From: an uncultured Flavobacteriia bacterium
GTDB lineage: Bacteria; Bacteroidota; Bacteroidia; Flavobacteriales; Flavobacteriaceae
Direction: 5' to 3'
Length of the DNA: 5,309 nt
Assembly (NCBI GenBank): GCA_946482495.1
Contig: CAMLRV010000168.1
Coordinates: 1 to 5,309, forward strand
The position numbers and the translations under genes were made by a program. The notes beneath the pieces are model-generated. The model was not told the origin of the DNA. It saw only the letters and a program-made list of their open reading frames with translations, and did not search any database. This document shows, one piece after another, positions 1 to 5,309 of the stretch (its first letter is position 1; each line of letters starts with the position of its first letter).

Positions 1-375
1 TTATTAAAAGTTAATTCACTTAGTAAACTTAATTTTGCTATTATTTTTGTCCTTTTATTCTTAATTTATCTGTATGTCAGTATTATTTTGATAATTGATA
101 CTGAAACGGCTGTAGAGAAAGTTCTAATTTATACCTATGGATTTGTTTTATTGCTTTTAGGTGTTTTAGCAATAACAATTTATGTTTTAAAACACTCGGT
201 TTCAAATATATTTTTGGTGTTGACAGTAATGACTTTTATTCTGTCGGATATGTTCTATATTTTTATAGTCAAGATTGAATACAATTGGGTTTTTAAATCA
301 GTTAATTTGATAAGTCAATTGTTATCTTATTATTTTTTTGTAACTTACTCCTTAATTAAAGTAAAAGGTAAATAA
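1..375 (+). CDS. Multi-pass membrane protein, 5'-truncated by window edge (possible YhhN-like)
   Basis: The reading frame is open from base 1 to the TAA at 373-375, giving the last 124 residues of a longer protein. The first in-frame start-like codon (TTG at 88) lies inside a hydrophobic helix and is not believable as the true start. About four hydrophobic segments are visible (residues 12-32, 44-63, 70-90 and 98-118 of the visible part), with basic residues at the end (KVKGK). The visible part aligns without large gaps to residues ~121-236 of the next gene, including the shared pattern FxLT...FxLS(D/E) near residues 71-83, so the two are tandem paralogs and the full protein is probably ~240 residues. 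The 'LSD' helix followed by a last hydrophobic helix resembles the C-terminal half of YhhN/TMEM86 (lysoplasmalogenase) proteins. That assignment is a guess from motif memory. The stop overlaps the next ATG by one base (TAATG), which implies co-translation. Confidence 0.75.
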   Translation, partial: LLKVNSLSKLNFAIIFVLLFLIYLYVSIILIIDTETAVEKVLIYTYGFVLLLLGVLAITIYVLKHSVSNIFLVLTVMTFILSDMFYIFIVKIEYNWVFKSVNLISQLLSYYFFVTYSLIKVKGK

Positions 376-1097
376 TGAAAAAAAATATTCAGAATTTATT
401 GAAACGCGATTTAGAAGTTATTCCTTTAATTGCTTATTTTGTTTTCTATTTCTTATACCTTCTGTTCGATAGAATATTAGAAATGAAAGATTATGCCTTG
501 CTAGTTAAGCCAATTATTATTCCAATTATTGCCTTTTTATATTTAACTAACAAACATAGTAAACGAACTACCTTAAGTATTTTTCTTTTAATTCTCATTT
601 TTATTTCCGATAATTCAACATTATTAGAAATCAGGTCATTTTATGTTTATGCCACAATAATTTATATGCTTAGTACTTATATTATGCTGTATTATGCAAT
701 TTTAGATATGAAATTTGTGGTGAATAAGAAGTTTGATAAAATAAAAGTTGGCTACATCTTACTTGGAGTGTTTTTCGTTTTTTTATCGTATTGTTTCTTG
801 AAATATGATCCTAAAGATAAAGCTGCTGAAAAATTTGTGGTTTTTGGCTATTTAACAGTTTTTATGTTCTTATTTATAATTAGTGTATTTAATTACATTC
901 AACAAAGAACAAAAAAAACAAAGTATTTGTTTTTAACTATACTTTGTATCTTTTTATCAGAATTATGTTTTTCAATTCACAGATATTATGAAGGTCATAT
1001 CATTTTTAAATACATCATTTGTATCGTAGAAGCTCCTGTTTATTACTTTTTACTAAAATATTTATTGAAAAGAGATAAAGAGCTTATTGTACAATAA
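375..1097 (+). CDS. Eight-helix membrane protein, paralog of the upstream gene (possible YhhN-like)
   Basis: This 240-residue protein has about eight hydrophobic segments (roughly residues 14-33, 43-58, 66-80, 90-110, 125-141, 155-175, 183-200, 210-230). It has no signal peptide and a basic N-terminus (MKKNIQ...LLKR). Its ATG shares a base with the upstream stop (TAATG), so translation is probably coupled. Features that recall YhhN/TMEM86 proteins are the 'LVKPIIIPII' stretch at residues 43-52 at the start of a helix, an 'ISDN' at 77-80, and 'LSEL' at 194-197 followed by 'SIHRYY', which sits where the family often has an Asp and an 'INRF'-like turn. In the YhhN family these acidic helix residues are thought to be catalytic. 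Here the second one is Glu, while the upstream paralog keeps Asp. The family call is tentative; an uncharacterised integral membrane protein is the safe description. The 3' end overlaps the convergent metallophosphatase gene by 14 bp. Confidence 0.8.
   Translation: MKKNIQNLLKRDLEVIPLIAYFVFYFLYLLFDRILEMKDYALLVKPIIIPIIAFLYLTNKHSKRTTLSIFLLILIFISDNSTLLEIRSFYVYATIIYMLSTYIMLYYAILDMKFVVNKKFDKIKVGYILLGVFFVFLSYCFLKYDPKDKAAEKFVVFGYLTVFMFLFIISVFNYIQQRTKKTKYLFLTILCIFLSELCFSIHRYYEGHIIFKYIICIVEAPVYYFLLKYLLKRDKELIVQ
1084..1097. repeat. Perfect 14-bp palindrome at overlapping convergent stop codons
   Basis: The sequence TTATTGTACAATAA is its own reverse complement and is exactly the overlap between the two convergent genes, containing the TAA of each. 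Outside it, GAAAAGA (1067-1073) and TCTTTTC (1101-1107) are also exact reverse complements, separated from the palindrome by 10 and 3 unpaired bases. The whole could fold as an imperfect AT-rich hairpin on either strand. A role as a weak bidirectional terminator is possible, but the stem contains little G+C, and a perfect palindrome leaves no natural loop without unpairing its centre. Confidence 0.6.
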
Positions 1098-2001
1098 TAT
1101 TCTTTTCTTGACTAATATATTTTTCATCGTTACTTAAGTAAAAATCAATTCTTCCTAAATTGATTCCGTAAGCGCCCACTTGGTTTACAACTACTTGTTT
1201 TCCTATTTTATTAGTCTTAATAATTGGTTTGTCTAAGAAAGTATGCGTGTGTCCGCCAATAATTAAATCGATATCTTGTGTAGCTGAGGCTAATTTTACA
1301 TCACAAACTTTTTCAGGTTCATTTTTATAATCGAAACCTAAATGTGATAAGCAGATAATTAAATCACATTTTTCTTCATGTTTTAGTGTTTTTGCAATAT
1401 CTGTAGCAATTTCAATCGGGTTGTTGTAAACGGTTTCTTTATACAATTTTTTATCTACTAAACCTTCTAATTGCACTCCTAAGCCAAAAACACCAATTTT
1501 TATTCCGTCTTTAAGGAATGTTTTGTAAGGTTTTACAATTCCGTCCAAAACAGTATTTTTGAAATCGTAATTCGCAGATACAAATTCAAAATTAGCATGA
1601 GGTAACTGCGAATAAAAACCATCAATTCCATTATCAAAATCGTGATTTCCCATAGTAGCTAAGTCGTATTTCATCATGCTCATCAGTTTAAATTCCAATT
1701 CACCACCATAATAATTGAAATAAGGTGTACCTTGAAAAATATCACCAGCATCTAATAATAATACATTATCTTCTTCTTTTCTAATTTGCTCAATTAAACT
1801 GGCACGTCTTGCTACACCACCAACAGATGGGTTTTTCGCATGATTTTCCGGAAATGGATCGATATGACTATGTACATCATTTGTATGTAAAATAGTAATC
1901 TTACGCACTTTTGCTGTAGTGAAACTCGAAAGAGAAAGACCACTTAAGGTTACTAAAGCCGAAGTTGCTGCTGTATTCTTTATAAAAGTTCTTCTTTTCA
2001 T
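1084..2001 (-). CDS. Tat-exported metallophosphatase, catalytic half of a split UshA-type 5'-nucleotidase
   Basis: This calcineurin-like phosphoesterase of 305 residues probably removes phosphate from nucleotides or related esters outside the cytoplasm. The N-terminus has a twin-arginine motif (KRRTFIK, residues 2-8), a hydrophobic stretch (~11-27) and a plausible cleavage site after TTA (28-30). The metal and catalytic motifs of the 5'-nucleotidase branch are in order: TNDVH (40-44; ligands D42 and H44), AGDIFQGTP (85-93; D87), GNHDFDNG (118-125; N119 plus the H120/D123 pair), SHLG (219-222; H220) and GGHTH (249-253; H251 and H253). UshA has Gln where this has H253; His there is, to my knowledge, common in the wider family. 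Full UshA/NT5E proteins are ~500-600 residues; this one stops after the catalytic domain. The missing C-terminal domain is encoded by the gene just upstream on the same strand, 2 bp away, so the pair should be one operon. No SD-like sequence precedes the ATG. Confidence 0.9.
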   Translation of the reverse strand: MKRRTFIKNTAATSALVTLSGLSLSSFTTAKVRKITILHTNDVHSHIDPFPENHAKNPSVGGVARRASLIEQIRKEEDNVLLLDAGDIFQGTPYFNYYGGELEFKLMSMMKYDLATMGNHDFDNGIDGFYSQLPHANFEFVSANYDFKNTVLDGIVKPYKTFLKDGIKIGVFGLGVQLEGLVDKKLYKETVYNNPIEIATDIAKTLKHEEKCDLIICLSHLGFDYKNEPEKVCDVKLASATQDIDLIIGGHTHTFLDKPIIKTNKIGKQVVVNQVGAYGINLGRIDFYLSNDEKYISQEKNIIVQ

Positions 2002-2003
2002 AA

Positions 2004-2786
2004 CTATTCTTTAATAATTCTTTGTGAATTCGAGGCTTCAATTGTTTTGTGTTTGTAGAAATAATCAATTAACACATTTCTAATCTTATAATTAAGATCA
2101 TATGTGCCTTCATTTTTTAGAAAAAAGCTCATATTATCACCACCATTTGCTAAATAATCAGATGTTCCAACGTAATAAATTTTGTTATTGTCAATAGGTT
2201 GGTCTTTGAATAAGATACTCGTAATGACATTATCTTTATTTAAAATAATTTTTAAGCCATTCAGAGGATGCGCTTTTTTTTCTGTAACAATATGTTGAGC
2301 TAATGCTTTAATTTGTTCGCCTTTAAGTGCAATCACAATTAAACTGTTTTCAAACGGCATCACTTCAAACGCATTTCTTTTGGTAATGTTTCCTTTTGGG
2401 ATGATGGAACGAATTCCTCCAAAATTTAAAAGAACAATATCAATCGATTTGCCTTGTTGCTTATTGAAAACAGGATTGGCCAATTCCATGCAAGCATCGG
2501 TCATAAAGTTACCAATATTAGTTTGCCATTCTCCTTTATTTTTATCTAAAGTTTCTGGGCAATAGGAAATCACACTATCTAAATCTTTGTCGATATGACT
2601 TCGATAGGGTGCAATAAAAGTTTCAATACTTTCGTTTGTAGGATAGTTTTTATTGATTTCAATCTTTTTACCTTCTACCAAATAGTTGGTATATGATTTG
2701 GTTTTGCAAGATGTTAAGCTCCATAATGTTAAAGTTGTAACAAAAATTGTGTAAAGAAGTTTAGTATTTTTACATTTGAATGTCAT
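2004..2786 (-). CDS. Lipoprotein with 5'-nucleotidase C-terminal domain, substrate-binding half of the split enzyme
   Basis: This 260-residue protein starts with a lipoprotein signal peptide: basic n-region, hydrophobic residues 9-24 and the lipobox LTSC (24-27). C27 is the predicted lipidated cysteine. The mature part matches the 5_nucleotid_C domain: TNIGNFMTDA (89-98), NFGGIR (121-126) followed by PKGNIT (130-135), the VMPFENSL segment (142-149), and DYLANGGDN (210-218). In UshA/NT5E this domain holds the nucleobase and supplies arginines that grip the phosphate; R126 in NFGGIR is the likely equivalent of one of these. There is no metallophosphatase domain, so it should be inactive alone and is inferred to work with the downstream Tat-exported gene product. 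It is the first gene of a two-gene minus-strand operon. Its start codon lies 46 bp from the divergent gene at 2833. No convincing minus-strand promoter was found for it. Confidence 0.88.
   Translation of the reverse strand: MTFKCKNTKLLYTIFVTTLTLWSLTSCKTKSYTNYLVEGKKIEINKNYPTNESIETFIAPYRSHIDKDLDSVISYCPETLDKNKGEWQTNIGNFMTDACMELANPVFNKQQGKSIDIVLLNFGGIRSIIPKGNITKRNAFEVMPFENSLIVIALKGEQIKALAQHIVTEKKAHPLNGLKIILNKDNVITSILFKDQPIDNNKIYYVGTSDYLANGGDNMSFFLKNEGTYDLNYKIRNVLIDYFYKHKTIEASNSQRIIKE
2747..2778 (+). promoter_or_regulatory. Probable Bacteroidota-type promoter for the DUF6913-like/dapA operon
   Basis: TTG at 2747-2749 and TACATTTG at 2771-2778 (consensus TAnnTTTG) are separated by 21 bases, within the range for the major sigma factor of Bacteroidota. 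Transcription would start near 2783-2786, about 50 bases upstream of the ATG at 2833. The promoter lies inside the 5' end of the divergent lipoprotein gene, covering codons for its signal peptide. A second match (TAATTTTG, 2806-2813) is nearer the gene but has no TTG at the right distance. The call rests on motif and spacing only; such AT-rich motifs can occur by chance. Confidence 0.5.
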
Positions 2787-2832
2787 ATATTCCGATAGAT
2801 TACTTTAATTTTGTAAAAGAAGTAAAGTTACA

Positions 2833-3351
2833 ATGATTTCTAAAATAATAAAGGATTTTTTTCTTAAAAGAAAGGTAAATAAAAAGTTAAAAGACTACCA
2901 ATTACAAGTATCTTCAAACAAGATAGTTAAAGTTGGTGTGTTGATTGATGGTAATTATTTCACCAATCAAGAGAATTTAATTGATGAAATTGTGAAGCAC
3001 GGAATTGCAAAAGAAGACATTGAAATTTTATCTTTTGTAAATAAAAAGAAGAAGACTTTGTTGGAAAAATTTGATTATTTTTTCAGAAAAGATATTTCGT
3101 TTGGTGGGTTGTTTAAAAGCGAAAGAGTTACTAATTTTACAGACCAAAATTTTGATATGTTAATTAGTTATTATGACATTCAGAAGCCAGCCTTATTGCT
3201 GGTAACTAAAAGTTCGAAAGCAAAATTTAAAGTTGGTTTTCAAACCATTGATAAAAGAATTAATCATTTATCAATTAATACAGTAGCAGAAAATTACACA
3301 GAATTTATATCAGAATTATTTAAATATTTAAGAATACTAAAAAAAATATAA
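2833..3351 (+). CDS. DUF6913-like protein of unknown function, upstream of dapA
   Basis: A 172-residue, lysine-rich, probably cytoplasmic protein with no signal peptide or membrane segment. I recognise it as resembling the DUF6913 family of flavobacterial proteins often found beside dapA; no biochemical function is known to me. A basic helix (1-20) is followed by what looks like an alpha/beta fold: a strand with VKVGVLID (32-39), a helix (46-57), a strand DIEILSFV (62-69), and the family-like core [10 protein letters not shown] (106-115), then [16 protein letters not shown] (121-136), ending in an amphipathic helix (~150-168). No catalytic motif stands out. The ATG lies just after a TAAAGTTACA leader, 46 bp from the divergent lipoprotein gene. 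The gene ends one base before the dapA start, so the two are almost surely co-transcribed and possibly translationally coupled. That suggests, but does not show, a link to lysine/cell-wall metabolism. Confidence 0.8.
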   Translation: MISKIIKDFFLKRKVNKKLKDYQLQVSSNKIVKVGVLIDGNYFTNQENLIDEIVKHGIAKEDIEILSFVNKKKKTLLEKFDYFFRKDISFGGLFKSERVTNFTDQNFDMLISYYDIQKPALLLVTKSSKAKFKVGFQTIDKRINHLSINTVAENYTEFISELFKYLRILKKI

Positions 3352-3352
3352 C

Positions 3353-4231
3353 ATGCAATCATTAATCGGAACAGGAGTAGCATTAGTAACACCTTTCAAA
3401 AAAGATTTTTCTGTAGATACAGAAGCTTTAGCTAAAATTACAAACTTTGTTATTGAAGGCGGAGTGGAATACCTAGTAATTTTAGGAACAACTGCAGAAA
3501 GCGCAACCTTAACTGCTGAAGAAAAAGAAGTTGTTATTGAAACAATTGTTGCTGCTAATAACGGCAGAGTGCCAATGGTTTTAGGAGTAGGAGGTAATAA
3601 TACTGCCGATGTTGTGTCTGAATTAAAAACAAGAGATTTGTCAAAATTTGCTGCAATTTTGTCGGTTTCTCCATATTATAACAAACCAACACAAGAAGGA
3701 ATTTACCAACATTTCAAAGCTATTTCTGAAGCATCTCCAATTTCAATTATTTTATATAATGTTCCTGGAAGAACGGCAAGTAATATGTTGCCTAGTACAG
3801 TTATTCGATTAGCAAATGATTTCAAAAATATAATCGGAATTAAGGAAGCTGCTGGAGATATTGTTCAGGCAATGAAATTAATTCAAACCAAACCTGAAGA
3901 TTTCTTAGTAATTTCTGGTGATGATATGATTACTTTACCAATGGTTTTAGCTGGTGGTGCAGGAGTGATTTCTGTAATTGGAGAAGGTTTTCCAAAAGAA
4001 TTTTCAGAAATGGTGCGTTTAGGATTAAATAAAAAAGTGGCTGAAGCTTATAAAATTCATTATAAATTAGCAGATGCTATTGATATGATTTTCGAACAAG
4101 GAAATCCAGGAGGAATCAAGGAAGTCTTTAAACACTTAGGTTTATCTGAAAATACTGTGCGTTTACCTTTAGTAAATGTGGACCAAAATTTATCTGAAAG
4201 ATTATCAAATTTCATTAAAAATTTAGGATAA
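3353..4231 (+). CDS. dapA: 4-hydroxy-tetrahydrodipicolinate synthase (DapA)
   Basis: This cytoplasmic enzyme condenses pyruvate with aspartate semialdehyde in the first committed step of lysine and meso-diaminopimelate synthesis, feeding peptidoglycan. Its 292 residues match the usual family length (~290), so it is complete. The TIM-barrel signatures are all present: GTTAES (45-50; T46 and T47 of the proton relay), [11 protein letters not shown] (106-116; Y109), LYNVPGRT (134-141; catalytic Y135 and aldehyde-binding R140), GIKEAAGD (162-169; Schiff-base lysine K164), SGDD (188-191) and GGAGVISV (201-208). Residues that bind inhibitory lysine in the E. coli enzyme are partly changed: H53 and H56 correspond to A55 and K58, and E84 to D86, whereas N80 is kept as N82. 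Feedback inhibition may therefore be weak. The ATG follows the upstream stop by a single base, so the gene has no promoter gap of its own. It is followed by an 86-bp gap with the bamD promoter. Confidence 0.97.
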   Translation: MQSLIGTGVALVTPFKKDFSVDTEALAKITNFVIEGGVEYLVILGTTAESATLTAEEKEVVIETIVAANNGRVPMVLGVGGNNTADVVSELKTRDLSKFAAILSVSPYYNKPTQEGIYQHFKAISEASPISIILYNVPGRTASNMLPSTVIRLANDFKNIIGIKEAAGDIVQAMKLIQTKPEDFLVISGDDMITLPMVLAGGAGVISVIGEGFPKEFSEMVRLGLNKKVAEAYKIHYKLADAIDMIFEQGNPGGIKEVFKHLGLSENTVRLPLVNVDQNLSERLSNFIKNLG

Positions 4232-4241
4232 AAAATCTTTT

Positions 4242-4271
4242 TTGTAAAACATAAAAATATATCTACCTTTG
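4242..4271 (+). promoter_or_regulatory. Bacteroidota-type promoter for bamD
   Basis: TTTG at 4241-4244 (TTG core 4242-4244) is followed after 19 bases by TACCTTTG at 4264-4271, an exact match to TAnnTTTG at close to ideal spacing. It lies in the only real intergenic gap of this half of the window (4232-4317). Transcription would start near 4277-4279, giving a leader of about 40 bases before the ATG at 4318. The bamD and omega-subunit genes can thus be transcribed independently of dapA. Confidence 0.72.
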
Positions 4272-4288
4272 CAGTTGCTTTTTTAAAG

Positions 4289-4303
4289 TGCGCAAAAGGC
4301 GTA
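4289..4303 (+). promoter_or_regulatory. Small hairpin in the bamD 5' leader
   Basis: TGCGC (4289-4293) can pair with GCGTA (4299-4303) around the loop AAAAG, with one G-U pair. It is a GC-rich spot in an otherwise very AT-rich leader, and its 3' edge is 14 bases before the bamD ATG. It could influence ribosome access or RNA stability. Five base pairs may also arise by chance, and no known riboswitch or leader motif was recognised. Confidence 0.25.
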
Positions 4304-4317
4304 ACCTAATAATACAT

Positions 4318-5124
4318 ATGAACAAATTTTTATATATACTTTTAGCAATACTAACATTATCATCTTGTAGCCAATATCAAAAAGCTATGAAATCTGATGA
4401 TGTAGAATTCAAAACAAAAGTTTTTTTAGCACAAATTGAAAAGAAAAAGTATGCAAAAGCAATTAGATTGTTTGAGCAATATGCCACTTCTTATAGAGGA
4501 AAACCTCAAGGTGAAGTAGCTTTTTATAATTATGCGAAAGCACTATATGCTACAAAACAGTATATTACTGCTGGATATCAATTTGAAAGTTTTGCCAGTA
4601 GTTATCCAAAAAGTGCCAATGCTGAAGAAGCTGCCTTTTTAGCTGCTGAAAGTTATAGTAAAGTTTCGCCACTTTATAGTTTGGATCAAGTTGATACAGA
4701 AAAAGCCTTGAATAAGCTTCAAATTTTTGCTAACAAATATCCAAATTCTGAATATTTGCCAAAAGCCAATGAAATTGTAAAACAATTAAACGAAAAGTTA
4801 GAATTAAAAGCTTTTGAAATTGCGAAACAATACAATACAATTGGAGAATTTACAAGAGATTATAACGCTGCAATTAAAGCATTAGACAATTTTGTTTTTA
4901 ATTATCCAGGTTCAAAATATAAAGAAGATGCTTTATTTTACAAATACGATTCAATGTATAAATTAGCCATGAATAGTATTCCTGCAAAAAAGCAAGAAAG
5001 ATTAAATTCTGCTAAAAGTTACTATCAAAATTTGATAAAATTTAAAGCAGATACCAAGTATTTAGAGAAATCTAATAAAATGCTTGAAACAGTTGATAAA
5101 GAATTGAAACAATATACAAATTAA
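4318..5124 (+). CDS. bamD: Outer-membrane protein assembly lipoprotein BamD
   Basis: BamD is the essential lipoprotein partner of BamA in the BAM complex, which folds beta-barrel proteins into the outer membrane from the periplasmic side. The product has 268 residues, close to the family norm (~245-270). It has a lipoprotein signal peptide with lipobox LSSC (14-17; lipidated C17), then SQYQKAMKSDD, the typical N-terminus of Bacteroidota BamD. The rest is helical with about five TPR-like units (~33-60, 67-98, 105-140, 163-197, 204-243), recognisable by repeated YPxSxY/A turns: SYPKSA (95-100), KYPNSEY (140-146) and NYPGSKY (195-201). An in-frame GTG at 4288 would add MRKRRNLIIH. I chose the ATG at 4318 because it puts the signal peptide at the very N-terminus and leaves a leader after the promoter. 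The omega-like gene starts 8 bp after the stop, so they share an operon. Confidence 0.93.
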   Translation: MNKFLYILLAILTLSSCSQYQKAMKSDDVEFKTKVFLAQIEKKKYAKAIRLFEQYATSYRGKPQGEVAFYNYAKALYATKQYITAGYQFESFASSYPKSANAEEAAFLAAESYSKVSPLYSLDQVDTEKALNKLQIFANKYPNSEYLPKANEIVKQLNEKLELKAFEIAKQYNTIGEFTRDYNAAIKALDNFVFNYPGSKYKEDALFYKYDSMYKLAMNSIPAKKQERLNSAKSYYQNLIKFKADTKYLEKSNKMLETVDKELKQYTN

Positions 5125-5132
5125 TCATTATT

Positions 5133-5309
5133 ATGGATTTAAAGAAAACAAATGCTCCAGTAAACACGGTAACTTATAACAAAAGTTTGATTGAAGAACC
5201 AACTGGAAATGTATATGAAGCAATTACTATAATAGCACGTAGAGCCAATCAAATTAATTCTGAAATTAAAAAAGAATTGACTGAAAAATTGGAAGAGTTT
5301 GCTACATAT
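5133..5309 (+). CDS. rpoZ: DNA-directed RNA polymerase omega subunit-like protein, 3'-truncated by window edge
   Basis: The first 59 residues are present and the frame runs open to the last base. They match what I recall of the short (~105-110 residue) flavobacterial omega/RpoZ protein, which begins MDLKKTNAPVNTVTYNK. The segment GNVYEAITIIARRANQIN (26-43) corresponds to the omega core (in E. coli, RFDLVLVAARRARQM), where the AxRRAxQ helix packs against the beta' subunit and helps RNA polymerase assemble. The following KKELTEKLEEFATY is charged and probably helical. The gene starts 8 bp after bamD, so it is co-transcribed with it, and expression is expected from the promoter at 4242-4271. Sequence divergence from proteobacterial omega is large, so automatic annotation may call it hypothetical or Rpb6-like. 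The missing half prevents checking its full length. Confidence 0.82.
   Translation, partial: MDLKKTNAPVNTVTYNKSLIEEPTGNVYEAITIIARRANQINSEIKKELTEKLEEFATY

Noticed and set aside
88..90. TTG as start codon of the first membrane-protein gene
   Set aside because: The frame stays open to base 1 with hydrophobic, paralog-matching sequence before it, so the gene simply begins outside the window.
2380..2565. 61-codon open frame on the + strand within the lipoprotein gene
   Set aside because: It lies entirely antisense to a well-supported 5_nucleotid_C domain, has no recognisable protein features and no promoter or leader; it is a shadow frame.
2806..2813. TAATTTTG as the promoter of the DUF6913-like gene
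   Set aside because: It matches TAnnTTTG, but the nearest upstream TTG (2776-2778) is 27 bases away, outside the usual range. The element at 2771-2778 has correct spacing. It may still be a secondary start.
2823..2830. Minus-strand TAACTTTA as a promoter for the nucleotidase operon
   Set aside because: It misses the final G of TAnnTTTG and no TTG occurs on that strand at the required 17-23 base distance.
4230..4244. Possible terminator after dapA (AAAAAATCTTTTTT)
   Set aside because: The inverted repeat is only A-T pairs with a two-base turn and no GC stem, and it overlaps the bamD promoter's TTTG element, so a terminator call is not supported.
4288..4290. GTG as start codon of bamD
   Set aside because: It would add ten residues (MRKRRNLIIH) before a normal lipoprotein signal peptide and leave a leader of only about ten bases; the ATG at 4318 fits better.
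1..5309. Mobile element, CRISPR array, tRNA/rRNA, toxin-antitoxin or defence genes
   Set aside because: I saw no spaced direct repeats, terminal inverted repeats, transposase or integrase motifs, or RNA gene signatures; base composition by eye is even across the window.

Overview
The window is AT-rich, gene-dense DNA that looks like a chromosome segment from a member of the Flavobacteriaceae (phylum Bacteroidota). The reasons are promoters of the Bacteroidota type (TTTG, then TAnnTTTG after about 19-21 bases), the lack of clear Shine-Dalgarno sequences, lipoproteins with an LxSC lipobox, and the gene string DUF6913-like / dapA / bamD / omega subunit, which I associate with flavobacteria. The genus cannot be fixed from the sequence alone.

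Left part (1-1097, + strand): two overlapping genes for multi-pass membrane proteins. The first is cut by the window edge. They align to each other along the whole visible part of the first one, so they look like a tandem duplication. A distant relation to the YhhN/TMEM86 (lysoplasmalogenase) family is possible but unproven.

Middle part (1084-2786, - strand): a two-gene operon that encodes the two halves of a UshA-type 5'-nucleotidase as separate proteins. The C-terminal-domain half is a lipoprotein and is transcribed first. Two bases after it comes the metallophosphatase half, which carries a Tat-type signal. Together they probably act in the periplasm or at the outer membrane on nucleotides or similar phosphoesters. 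The metallophosphatase gene converges on the second membrane-protein gene, and their ends overlap in a perfect 14-bp palindrome that holds both stop codons.

Right part (2833-5309, + strand): a DUF6913-like protein of unknown function sits one base upstream of dapA (4-hydroxy-tetrahydrodipicolinate synthase, lysine/diaminopimelate synthesis). A well-formed promoter in the 86-bp gap after dapA then drives bamD (outer-membrane assembly lipoprotein) and an omega-like RNA polymerase subunit gene that runs off the end. The right half is therefore housekeeping: cell-wall precursor supply, outer-membrane biogenesis and transcription.

No tRNA, rRNA, CRISPR array, insertion sequence or prophage was seen, and there is no gene-free stretch longer than 86 bp. 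I found no convincing new defence or mobile system. The observations most worth a second look are the split nucleotidase with two predicted export routes, the palindromic convergent gene overlap, the tandem membrane paralogs and the altered lysine-binding site in DapA.
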